NCBI RefSeq assembly: GCF_015352985.1
Contig: NZ_JACYXF010000026.1
Span: forward strand, 17,013-81,012
Origin: Noviherbaspirillum malthae
Lineage (GTDB): Bacteria > Pseudomonadota > Gammaproteobacteria > Burkholderiales > Burkholderiaceae_D
DNA length: 64,000 nt
Direction: 5' to 3'
Under the pieces are notes generated by a model. That model did not search any database, had not been told where the DNA came from, and saw only the letters and a list, made by a program, of their open reading frames with translations. The position numbers were made by a program, and so were the translations under genes. Positions 37,957 through 49,986 of the stretch are shown one piece after another. Position 1 is the stretch's first letter. Every line of letters starts with the position of its first letter.

Positions 37957-38700
37957 ATGAGCAACACCAGCGATCAATTGCATCTCCAGCTTATTGATAA
38001 TGTTACCAGCTGCCTGCGTCACACCGACTTGCCTGCATTGCAGGCCTCCATGCGCGAAAAGGGTTTCGCGGTAATACGCGGCCTGTTCCGCGACAAACTG
38101 CTGCGGCAGCTGCAGGATGAATGCGCGAAGCTGATCGACAGGCACGGAGTCGAGCGCAATCTCCACATGAAGGAAACCGCCTATACGCCGCGCAGGATGG
38201 TCAATGTCAAGCGCGACAGGATCAACGAGCATGGCTTGCTGATACCAAGGATTTATGATGATCCCATGGTCAGGCGGCTGTTCGAGATCATTACCGGCGA
38301 GCGCTTTACGACCTGCCCATACACACCCGAGGAGTACATCATCAATTGCCTGTATCGTGCCGATGATACCCACGGCTGGCACTGGGATGACTACAAGTAC
38401 GGGGTTGTATTCGCCGTCGAGACGCCTCCCGCTGAATCGGGCGGCTACGTACAGGTGGTACCGAATACGTCATGGAACAAGGACAAACCCAGCGTCGAGG
38501 CCGCACTCTTCAGCGGCCCCGCCTATGCCTTCAGGCTGGAGCCCGGCGATGCCTACATACTGCGCACCGACACCGGCATGCACCGCGTGAGCCCGATACA
38601 GGAAGGCACAAGCCGTGTGGTGGTCAACATGGTGTGGGCAGCAATGGACGAGCTCGACAAGCCTACTTCGCACGAGACCATGGAGACCTTGTTCGCATGA
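37957..38700 (+). CDS. Fe(II)/2-oxoglutarate oxygenase, BesD-like hydroxylase
   Basis: The 247-residue protein is a non-haem iron, 2-oxoglutarate-dependent oxygenase. The iron triad is His142-x-Asp144 (THGWHWDDYKYG) and His209 (TGMHRVSP), with Arg220 placed to bind 2-oxoglutarate. The sequence around it (GWHW-D-DY…VFAVETPP…GGYVQVVPNTSWNKDKP) resembles the BesD/HalB-type radical halogenases that act on free amino acids. Those have Gly in place of this Asp, so this one should hydroxylate rather than chlorinate. GAGGAATTA precedes the ATG. Its stop overlaps the start of a LysE exporter, which supports a free amino acid as substrate. The exact amino acid is unknown. Confidence 0.82.
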   Translation: MSNTSDQLHLQLIDNVTSCLRHTDLPALQASMREKGFAVIRGLFRDKLLRQLQDECAKLIDRHGVERNLHMKETAYTPRRMVNVKRDRINEHGLLIPRIYDDPMVRRLFEIITGERFTTCPYTPEEYIINCLYRADDTHGWHWDDYKYGVVFAVETPPAESGGYVQVVPNTSWNKDKPSVEAALFSGPAYAFRLEPGDAYILRTDTGMHRVSPIQEGTSRVVVNMVWAAMDELDKPTSHETMETLFA

Positions 38701-39347
38701 CGGGCTTATTCTTGTCGGCATTCGGGCTTGGATTGATCTTCAATGCCTCGCCGGGTGCAGTGTTCGCCGAAACCGTGCGCCGGGGTATCGCTGGCGGGTA
38801 CTTCCCGGCATTCTATGTACAGGTCGGCTCGCTGGCGGGAGATGCGACGTGGGCGGTGCTGGGCTTGGCTGGCGCGGGCATGCTGTTGCAACTGCCCTCC
38901 GTGCAGGTGCCCCTTTCCATCCTCGGCGCCATCTATCTTGCATGGCTTGGCCTCCAATCCTGCTTCAGCCGTCCGGATCCGGATCCGGATCAGGAAGCAC
39001 CAAGCACGCAGTCCCGCGCAATGGACAAGGGAGCGCTGGCCAGCGGCGCGTCGCTGTCGCTGACCAATCCGGCCAACATTTTCTATTGGGCGGCGCTGGG
39101 CGGCGTGCTCGGCGCACTTGGGGTAGCGGAGCCCCAGCCTGCGCATTACGTGGTTTTCTTTGCCGGCTTCATGACTTCCTCGCTGCTCTGGTGCTTCGCT
39201 TGCGCCGGCCTGGTGCATGTGCTGCATCGTACGATGTCGGCAAGAACAACCATGTTCATCAATGTGGCTTGCGGCCTGGCGCTGATCTACCTGGCTGTGA
39301 CTACTGTCATCAGCCTTATGCCAATTTCAAGCGAGTCAATCCTGTAA
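38697..39347 (+). CDS. LysE/RhtB-family amino-acid exporter
   Basis: The 216-residue protein has five to six hydrophobic segments and the N-terminal NASPGAVFAETVRRG block of the LysE/RhtB translocator family, with SLTNPANIFYWAALGG in the middle; these pump amino acids out of the cell. Its ATG overlaps the TGA of the oxygenase gene (ATGA), so the two are translationally coupled. A linker between helices (RPDPDPDQEAPSTQS) carries a short Asp-Pro repeat. The natural reading is that it exports the hydroxylated amino acid made by the upstream enzyme; this is an inference. Confidence 0.88.
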   Translation: MTGLFLSAFGLGLIFNASPGAVFAETVRRGIAGGYFPAFYVQVGSLAGDATWAVLGLAGAGMLLQLPSVQVPLSILGAIYLAWLGLQSCFSRPDPDPDQEAPSTQSRAMDKGALASGASLSLTNPANIFYWAALGGVLGALGVAEPQPAHYVVFFAGFMTSSLLWCFACAGLVHVLHRTMSARTTMFINVACGLALIYLAVTTVISLMPISSESIL

Positions 39348-39353
39348 GCTTGC

Positions 39354-39391
39354 GTTTTCAGGTTTGGCTGCGGTTTTCAGGTTTGGCTGCG
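39354..39391 (+). repeat. Perfect 19-bp tandem duplication
   Basis: GTTTTCAGGTTTGGCTGCG occurs twice head to tail, 7 bp after the exporter gene. An imperfect hairpin built on CCATGG/CCATGG follows at about 39405-39427 and may help end the transcript. Confidence 0.7.
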
Positions 39392-39525
39392 TTGTGCCCG
39401 CCGTCCATGGTTCTGCCATGGATGACGGGTGCGCCTTTCCAGAAAAGGCGTTCATCGATCCTTCTCGTGCTGCAATGACCTGGAGCTAAGTTTGAAAATC
39501 AACTACCTGGCGATGCTACGAAAAA

Positions 39526-42500
39526 TCATGGATGCCGCGGATGCTGTGGATGTCCTTGAGCTTCAGGCTGGTTTGCCTGGCCGTCATGTGCGGCATGCGG
39601 ATTTTCCGGGATCGCAGTTGCATCGTTGATGTCGGGAAGAGCCGGTCGGTCCAGCAAATCAACAAGACCTCTTGATTCAAGAAGATGTCTTGTTAAGTCA
39701 ACGATTTCCCTTTCTCTGATTTCGTCGCTGATCACTCTGCCCAGCTGAATTTCGATATCGCGTTCTCCACCGGGTTCTTCGATTTCGAAACTGGCAAGGC
39801 GAGCGTTGATGCTTTGGTGATATTGGTCGCTGCTGAGCTGATCGACAATCCGCTCCTGCGCATTTTCATAGTTCTCCGGGTCCAGCCGCTTCAGTAATTC
39901 CAGCCAGGGCGACCATTGCAACGCAAGGTAGCGCACGAAACCATCCCGCTCGGATGCAATGACTTCCCGCGCTGCTGCGGTGTAATCTTCCTCACTCAGA
40001 GCGGCAATGTTTTCGAAAAGCATGCCAGCATCATCGATGGGTAGTGCCAGTAATCGCCGTAGCCGCACCTGAAGCGCAAGATAGACTTCAACGTCATCGG
40101 GAAGAGGGGGACGCGGCGTGGCGGCTTCGTCACCTTGCCACGCTTCGTGTGCTGCGGTCTGTTCTTCAATCTTGCGGCGGGCGAACAATTCCAGCCGCTC
40201 CATGCGATACCAGCCTCGTGCCAATGCAATGACTTCGGGCAGTCGCTCGTCATAGGCCCCGCTGTTGATCTGCGCCGCCAGATCAAGCATTTTCATGTGG
40301 TTGAATGAAAGCGTGATACGGTCATCACAATGTCCCAGCGCTTCTGCGCTCAATACCATTGTGGAGTTGCGCAGTTCCTGATCCATGGCAAGCCGATCCA
40401 GCCATTGCGTGATGTCGGCAAGCAGAATCGCATTGGAAAAATGGGTGGTCTCGCTCAGGCGTTCGAGAAAGCCGCTGAAGGCCTCAAAACTTCCATCATC
40501 GGGGACATCGTGCCAATGTGCCATTGCCCGCAGCCTTGTCTGGTCATCGGGATACCAATTGGCAATTTGACGGCGTAACAGCGCCGGGGCGGGCAGGTCA
40601 TAGGTAATGCGCGGCAGGTTCGCCGACTCGTCTTCATGCATGAGGCTGATCAGTATCAGCCGATCCTGCGTATGCACGGTGAAAAGATTGCCACGAACAT
40701 TCACATGACAATCCGGCCCGTACGAATCCATATCAAGCGTCAACGTATCGAAAAGATTGCGTTGTAGATCGAGCAAAGTCGGCCTGCCATTAAAGCGGGG
40801 AAGCGAGGCCAGAGAATTGCGGCTGAGATCGATTACCCGCAAGGTATCCGGAAGGTTTTCCAGGCTCACCAACCGATTGCTTCTGGCTTCCAGGTGCAGC
40901 AGGCCATCGGGCAGGCGTGGCAGACCAGAGAGATTGTTTCGGTTGACGATCAGAGTATGAACCGTATCCGGAATAGGCGGCAGTTCCGTAAAGTTGTTCA
41001 GGCTTATATCGCATATTCGGAGCCCCGATGGCAACGGGCCGTTCAGCTGCGTTATTGACGTATTACGTGCATCTAGTTCGATCAGGCCCTCGGGTAAGCT
41101 GGGCAAGGTCTCCAGCAGATTGTCAGAGATGTTTAAAACACGAAGGTCGGCCGGCAGTTCAGGAATTTGCCTTAACCCGTTCAGGCTGACATTCAGTTCA
41201 TGCAATTCCCTTGGCAGAGGAGGAAGATCATGGAGGTTGTTGTCGCTGGCATCCAATTTCCTCAGGCTTGGTGGAATGCGTGGCAGCCACTCCAATTGAT
41301 TTCCCCGGACATTCAATTCTTCAATTTGTCTCAAGGGAGCCATTATTTTATCCAGCTCATTGTTGCTGGCATCCAGCCTGATCAGCGTATCAGGAAGCTC
41401 GGGCAGATTTCGAATCTCGTTCGAAGCGATCTCCAGAACCCGTAGCTGCCGAGGCAGACCGGGCAGCTGCGACAGCCTGTTGCCACTGGCTGCCAACACT
41501 TCCAAGCCATCCGGCAGATCTGGAAGGCGGGTGAGCATGTTTTGCCGGACGTTCAAACGCCTTATCGTTGATGGAATATTCGGTAGATTTCTCAGTGCAT
41601 TCTCGCTGGCATCCAGATCCTCAAGCATTGGGAAGGCGGCGTCACTCAGCTCCAGCTGGCCTAGCTCATTATTTCTTGCATTAAGATTGACAAGTGCTGG
41701 AGGCAAGCCAGGTAAACGTTTCAGGTTATTGGCTGCGATGTCCAGGATGCGAATGCCAGCAGGCACGAGTGGCAGCTCCGCCAGGCCGTTGCCTGCAAGA
41801 TTCAAGTGCTGCAGACTCTCGCACCTCGCCACCGACCGCAGCAGTTCCTCATTGAGAACGCGATTCGACAGCTTAAGTACCCTGAGGCCGCGCGGAAGTG
41901 CGGACAAGTCTAGAGCAAGCCTCGGCTGATCGTCATGCATGTTCAGGTCCAGTTCCGCCAGGGTGTCGGGCAGCTGCTGCAGGCGTTCAATTGGCGACAA
42001 TGCGGCATGGAGTTGCTCAAGGTTTGCGGGCAGGCTTCCTATCGTAGTGAGCCGGCGATTCTGGCTGATATCGAGCGCCCGCAGCGTAGCAGGAAGCTCC
42101 GGCATGGCCTCCAAGTCATTACTCGCAAGGATAAGCCTGCCAACAGGCGGAAAATCCGCTGGCAAGCTTCTCAAGCCCAATGCGTTTAAATCCAGAACAT
42201 CCGGCCGCGGGTCTGCGTCATACCATTGATTCAGCGCCTGCAACGCGTTATGTCTTCCAGCGGCTTCGGTTTCGGACAGGCCGGACACCGAGGCCCAATC
42301 CCTCCATGCGTTGAGTGTTGATAATGGATTGCCATCGACATTGATCACTACCCCCTCGGGAAGATTCGGAGGCGCAGTTTTAAGTCCGAGATTGCTCAGG
42401 TCGATGAGTGAAGGACGTGGTACGGCCCGGCGCCATGCGCGAAGCCTTTCGAGCGCAGTATCCCGCTGCTCATATGGCAGGTGTGCTTCCTGTGCCCAAG

Positions 42501-42771
42501 CCGTCCAGGCCCGCTTGCTTTCGATATCCGCATGCCTGCGCATTCCTGCTGCGGAGTTCGGCCGAACTTTGCCGTTTGCTTTTGCGTAGGCCTTGTACAA
42601 GCTGGAGCGAATGGTATTTTCAAGTTGCCGAAGGCGTGGCTGCGCCCGACCATCGGTATTGCGGTCCTGATGCCGGATGTCGGCTGCCGCGTCGGCTCCT
42701 GATCGAGTTTCGATAATCTCCTCGTTCATGCGAACGTTGCGCATCCAGCTGGGAATGATCCGTCCTGCCAT
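39526..42771 (-). CDS. Leucine-rich-repeat NEL-type E3 ubiquitin ligase (candidate type III effector)
   Basis: The 1081-residue protein has three parts: an N-terminal polar region with two WxxW-like helical blocks (1-190); at least 20 leucine-rich repeats of the short LPxLP type found in IpaH/SspH effectors (about 200-690; for example LPELPDTLIRLDASNNELDK); and a C-terminal helical NEL domain (about 710-1040). The domain contains the catalytic motif HCDDRITLSFNHMKM, with Cys815 as the predicted ubiquitin-carrying residue followed by the conserved acidic-Arg. IpaH-like enzymes are injected into host cells and ubiquitinate host proteins chosen by the repeats. It is longer than Shigella IpaH (about 550) and nearer to plant-associated NEL effectors. 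A hrp box lies 37 bp upstream. Confidence 0.9.
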   Translation of the reverse strand: MAGRIIPSWMRNVRMNEEIIETRSGADAAADIRHQDRNTDGRAQPRLRQLENTIRSSLYKAYAKANGKVRPNSAAGMRRHADIESKRAWTAWAQEAHLPYEQRDTALERLRAWRRAVPRPSLIDLSNLGLKTAPPNLPEGVVINVDGNPLSTLNAWRDWASVSGLSETEAAGRHNALQALNQWYDADPRPDVLDLNALGLRSLPADFPPVGRLILASNDLEAMPELPATLRALDISQNRRLTTIGSLPANLEQLHAALSPIERLQQLPDTLAELDLNMHDDQPRLALDLSALPRGLRVLKLSNRVLNEELLRSVARCESLQHLNLAGNGLAELPLVPAGIRILDIAANNLKRLPGLPPALVNLNARNNELGQLELSDAAFPMLEDLDASENALRNLPNIPSTIRRLNVRQNMLTRLPDLPDGLEVLAASGNRLSQLPGLPRQLRVLEIASNEIRNLPELPDTLIRLDASNNELDKIMAPLRQIEELNVRGNQLEWLPRIPPSLRKLDASDNNLHDLPPLPRELHELNVSLNGLRQIPELPADLRVLNISDNLLETLPSLPEGLIELDARNTSITQLNGPLPSGLRICDISLNNFTELPPIPDTVHTLIVNRNNLSGLPRLPDGLLHLEARSNRLVSLENLPDTLRVIDLSRNSLASLPRFNGRPTLLDLQRNLFDTLTLDMDSYGPDCHVNVRGNLFTVHTQDRLILISLMHEDESANLPRITYDLPAPALLRRQIANWYPDDQTRLRAMAHWHDVPDDGSFEAFSGFLERLSETTHFSNAILLADITQWLDRLAMDQELRNSTMVLSAEALGHCDDRITLSFNHMKMLDLAAQINSGAYDERLPEVIALARGWYRMERLELFARRKIEEQTAAHEAWQGDEAATPRPPLPDDVEVYLALQVRLRRLLALPIDDAGMLFENIAALSEEDYTAAAREVIASERDGFVRYLALQWSPWLELLKRLDPENYENAQERIVDQLSSDQYHQSINARLASFEIEEPGGERDIEIQLGRVISDEIREREIVDLTRHLLESRGLVDLLDRPALPDINDATAIPENPHAAHDGQANQPEAQGHPQHPRHP

Positions 42772-42807
42772 CGTCGGCTCTTTAGTAGATAGAAATGAAC
42801 AAGCAGA

Positions 42808-42835
42808 TGAGTGTTGCCAGCTTCACTTCGGTTCC
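42808..42835 (-). promoter_or_regulatory. HrpL-type promoter (hrp box)
   Basis: Read leftward: GGAACC (42835-42830), 15 bp, ACACTCA (42814-42808) followed by T. It has the same architecture, and the same GCA before the -10 half, as the box at 37329. It lies 37 bp before the NEL effector start codon. Confidence 0.8.
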
Positions 42836-43261
42836 GTCGAAGAATAAGTAATTGTCTGCCGCCGGGCCACGCGCTTCCAATCCGGCAGGTAACGCCAGCG
42901 GTTCCATCGCCGCCTTGGCCCCGGCACGGCAAGTTCCGAAACTGGCAAAGGTACAGCGCCCTTCATGTCAGGCTGACGGGAAACAAGCAGCCGTTCCGAA
43001 AATGGTTTTTCCTTGAAGTAATGCCATGTCCGGAACATTGCCGGAAGCGGCAACGCGGTTTCGACCGGTCATTGGCGCCAGCGGATACCGTTGACGCCAT
43101 CCTGGATCACTACCAAACCACCCAAGCTTGCGATTTCTGCATTTCGGCCTGCGAACAAATTGTCAGTTTGGATGCTCTATTTGAAAAGATTTTTCCGGAC
43201 TGCTTTCCTTGCAAACATTCTTTGCAGGAAGGCACCTTCTTTTCAACCAGCGAATGCAGCG
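42836..43261. other. Divergent region before the GlgE operon
   Basis: This 426-bp stretch lies between the divergent NEL effector gene and glgE. I see no supported gene; the frame open upstream of glgE has no family similarity. The promoter of the large operon is expected here but no clear -35/-10 pair stands out. Confidence 0.4.
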
Positions 43262-46200
43262 ATGACGATGCCGACAACCATGCCTTTTCTGCCCAGAATT
43301 TATTCCATCAGCCTGCAGCATGCGGGTACGACCGGTGAACTCGACAGCATCCTGGAGCGATGCACGGCATTGGGCTTCGATCACCTGCTGCTGGTGCGGG
43401 AAGCAGGCGACGCAAGCGGAAGTGATGCGGTGCGCGGCATTATTCAAGCAGCGCGGCGGCACAGGCTGAATGTGCTGCTGGATCTGGATGTCGGCAGCAT
43501 AGGCAGTGATCCTGTCGTGGTGGAAACGCATGTCGACTGGTTCGAGCGGCGTGACGACAATAATGATCTGCCCGATCCGCGCCGCGACCCTCTGCAGGAA
43601 GTGCGGCGTGTGCCGCGCTACGGCGACAAGGAAACTTTCGACTGCATTTGCAGTTATTGGCAGGAACGCCTGGAAGCTTGGTTGACGGCAGGCATCGCAG
43701 GCTTTCGCTGCACCTCAGTCAGCGAGCCGCCGCCGGCCCTGTGGTCATGCATGATCGGCGCCATCAAGCGCAGCCGTCCCGATGCGCGCTTTCTGGCATG
43801 GACGCCCGGCTGCACGCCGCAGCAGATGGAAGCGCTGGCCGGATGCGGCTTCGATGCCACTTTCTCCTCGGGCGCATGGTGGGATTTCCGTTCGCGCTGG
43901 CTGGTGGAGGAAGAGGCGCGGCTGCAGCGCATTGCGCCGCCCATTGCCTTTCCCGACAGTCCCAATGAAGCCGTCATTGCGCGGCTGGCCGGCAACGAGG
44001 AGCCGGAAGCGCGGCGCCGCATCTACCAGCGTGCGCTGCGTCTGGCGGCTGCCACCGGCAACGGCATCCTGGTGCCGCAGGGCTTCGAGTCCGGCATTTC
44101 CGGTCTTGCCGGGCCGGAGAAACAGGGAGGGCAGGGCAGCATCGACTTGAGCGCGGATCTGCAGGAAGCCAATTCCTTTCTGGCCGAAACAGGCGCGCGC
44201 TTTTATCGCGGCACGCTGTGCATGATGAGCACGGTGGAGTCCGGCATCGCGGTGCTGCTGCGGGAAAGCGCCGCGTCCAACGGCGACGAGGCCTTGCTGA
44301 TCGTGGCCAACTCAGACCCGATGCGCGCCTGCACGGTCAGCGAGGGCCAGCTGCTGGAACGCGCCGGCGGCTTCGTGCGCGACCGCAAGATATGGCCTTC
44401 GCCGGTCGAGCGCAGGGAGCGCATTCTGGAAAGCGACGGCATGCGCGACAGCGACCGCAGGCAGCCCGTCGACAAGAGCAGGAACGACAGGGAAGACGCG
44501 CAGGCGGTGGCGCTGGAGGCGGCCGGCTTCCAGCTCTTTCTGACCCGCCGCCTGCCGCCCATCGTGCTGCCGCAGGCAGGCGAGGATGCGGCGAAGGCCG
44601 CGCTGTCGCCGCGCATTGCCATCGAGGCGATCTCTCCCGCCTGCGACGACGGCCGCTTCCCGGTCAAGCGCACCGTCGGCGAAGTGGTCGACGTCGAGGC
44701 CGACGTCTTCGTCGACGGCCACGACAAGCTGGCGGTGGCGCTGCTTTGGCGCACCGCCGACCAGGCCGACTGGCAGGAAACCCGCATGCACCTTGTGTCC
44801 AACGACCGCTGGACCGCGCCCTTGCCGCTGACCCGCGTCGGCCGCTATGTCTTCGCCGTGGAAGCATGGAAGGATGTGTTCGCCACCTACCGCGATGAGC
44901 TGGAAAAGAAGACCACGGCCGGGCTCAACGTCAGCGTGGAACTCGAAGAAGGCAGGCTGCTGGTGCAGGCCGCGGCCGATCATGCCGAGGGCAGGGGCAT
45001 CGGCAGCTTCGGTTATCTCAAAACCCTGGCCAACAGCCTGAAGAACGCTGCCAGCGATGCCGAGCGCGTGACCGCGCTGCTGTCCGAGCCGACCGCCGAA
45101 GCGATGCGGCAGGCCGATGCCAGGCCGTTCGCGGTGCGCAGCCAGCAATCGCTGCGCATCGACACCGAGCGTGTCGCCGCGCGCTTTTCCAGCTGGTATG
45201 AGTTGTTCCCGCGTTCGCAGAGCGGCGATCCGGCCCGCCACGGCACCTTCGACGATGTCATCAAGCGCCTGCCGGCCATCCAGGCCATGGGCTTCGATAC
45301 GCTGTACTTTCCGCCCATCCACCCGATCGGGCGCAAGCACCGCAAAGGCCGCAACAACAGCCTGACGCCGGGGCCGGACGATCCGGGCAGCCCGTATGCG
45401 ATCGGTTCGGAAGAGGGCGGCCATGATGCGATCCATCCTCAGCTCGGCACGCTGGAAGACTTCCGCCGCCTGCGCGACGAAGCGGCGAGGCACGGGCTGG
45501 AGCTGGCGCTCGACTTCGCCATCCAGTGCTCGCCCGACCACCCCTGGCTGAAGGAACATCCCGACTGGTTTGCCTGGCGGCCTGACGGCACCATCCGCTA
45601 TGCGGAAAATCCGCCGAAGAAATACCAGGACATCGTCAACGTTGACTTCTATGCGAAGGGCGCCATCCCGGGCCTCTGGACGGCTTTGCGCGACGTGGTG
45701 CTGTTCTGGGTCAATGAAGGCGTCAAGGTGTTCCGGGTTGACAATCCGCATACCAAGCCGCTGCCGTTCTGGGAATGGATGATCGGCGAAGTGAAGGCGC
45801 GCCATCCCGATACCATCTTCCTGTCGGAAGCCTTCACCCGGCCCAAGATGATGTACCGGCTGGCCAAGGTCGGCTATTCGCAGTCGTACACCTACTTCAC
45901 CTGGCGCCACACCAAGCAGGAATTCACCGAATACATGACCGAGCTCAGCCAGACGCCGGTCAAGGACTTCTTCCGGCCGCACTTCTTCGTCAACACGCCG
46001 GACATCAACCCGGTCTTCCTGCAGAAATCCGGCCGCCCGGGCTTTTTGATCCGCATGGCGCTGGCCACCACGCTCTCCGGATTGTGGGGAATGTACAGCG
46101 GGTTTGAGTTATGTGAAGGCACGCCGGTGCCAGGCAAGGAAGAATATCTGGATTCGGAAAAATACGAGATCCGTGCCTGGGACTGGCAGCGGCCCGGCAA

Positions 46201-46615
46201 CATCATCCAGGAAATCACCTTGCTCAACAGGATCAGAAAGGAAAACCCGGCACTGCAGACGCACCTCAACATCCGCTTCCTGCCGGCGTCGAACGACAAC
46301 ATCCTGTTCTATATCAAGACCACGCCGCCCGCCGACAGCTGCGAGCGCTTCGGCGACAACGTGGTCATGGTGGCCGTCAACCTCGATCCCTTCAATGCGC
46401 ATGAAGCGACGCTGGAGCTGCCGCTGTGGGAATTCGGCGTGCCCGACGACGGCGTACTGGAAGTCGAGGATCTCGTCAATGGAAGCCGCTTCGGCTGGCA
46501 CGGCAAGCACCAGCAGCTGAGGCTCGACCCCTTCGTCTGCCCCTATGCCATCTGGCGCGTTCGCCACACCAGCAGCACAAGTCACGCAAGCCTCACTGGT
46601 CACACTGGAGCCTGA
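43262..46615 (+). CDS. glgE: Maltosyltransferase GlgE with degenerate GH13-like N-terminal domain
   Basis: The C-terminal 690 residues are alpha-1,4-glucan:maltose-1-phosphate maltosyltransferase (GH13_3), which adds maltose from maltose-1-phosphate to glucan. Key blocks are YELFPRSQSGD, nucleophile Asp827 in VFRVDNPHTKP and acid/base Glu856 in FLSEAFTRP, 29 residues apart as in known GlgE. Residues 1-400 form a second, GH13-like barrel (LLDLDVGS, HVDWFERRDD, AGIAGFRCTSV) in which the nucleophile position is Thr151 and the acid/base Glu is missing, so it cannot be catalytic. The total of 1117 residues is far above the usual 650-700. Start: ATG 43262, the first of three close Met codons, without a strong Shine-Dalgarno site. 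First gene of the operon. Confidence 0.93.
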   Translation: MTMPTTMPFLPRIYSISLQHAGTTGELDSILERCTALGFDHLLLVREAGDASGSDAVRGIIQAARRHRLNVLLDLDVGSIGSDPVVVETHVDWFERRDDNNDLPDPRRDPLQEVRRVPRYGDKETFDCICSYWQERLEAWLTAGIAGFRCTSVSEPPPALWSCMIGAIKRSRPDARFLAWTPGCTPQQMEALAGCGFDATFSSGAWWDFRSRWLVEEEARLQRIAPPIAFPDSPNEAVIARLAGNEEPEARRRIYQRALRLAAATGNGILVPQGFESGISGLAGPEKQGGQGSIDLSADLQEANSFLAETGARFYRGTLCMMSTVESGIAVLLRESAASNGDEALLIVANSDPMRACTVSEGQLLERAGGFVRDRKIWPSPVERRERILESDGMRDSDRRQPVDKSRNDREDAQAVALEAAGFQLFLTRRLPPIVLPQAGEDAAKAALSPRIAIEAISPACDDGRFPVKRTVGEVVDVEADVFVDGHDKLAVALLWRTADQADWQETRMHLVSNDRWTAPLPLTRVGRYVFAVEAWKDVFATYRDELEKKTTAGLNVSVELEEGRLLVQAAADHAEGRGIGSFGYLKTLANSLKNAASDAERVTALLSEPTAEAMRQADARPFAVRSQQSLRIDTERVAARFSSWYELFPRSQSGDPARHGTFDDVIKRLPAIQAMGFDTLYFPPIHPIGRKHRKGRNNSLTPGPDDPGSPYAIGSEEGGHDAIHPQLGTLEDFRRLRDEAARHGLELALDFAIQCSPDHPWLKEHPDWFAWRPDGTIRYAENPPKKYQDIVNVDFYAKGAIPGLWTALRDVVLFWVNEGVKVFRVDNPHTKPLPFWEWMIGEVKARHPDTIFLSEAFTRPKMMYRLAKVGYSQSYTYFTWRHTKQEFTEYMTELSQTPVKDFFRPHFFVNTPDINPVFLQKSGRPGFLIRMALATTLSGLWGMYSGFELCEGTPVPGKEEYLDSEKYEIRAWDWQRPGNIIQEITLLNRIRKENPALQTHLNIRFLPASNDNILFYIKTTPPADSCERFGDNVVMVAVNLDPFNAHEATLELPLWEFGVPDDGVLEVEDLVNGSRFGWHGKHQQLRLDPFVCPYAIWRVRHTSSTSHASLTGHTGA

Positions 46616-46617
46616 AT

Positions 46618-49978
<3,361 letters not shown>

Positions 49979-49986
<8 letters not shown>

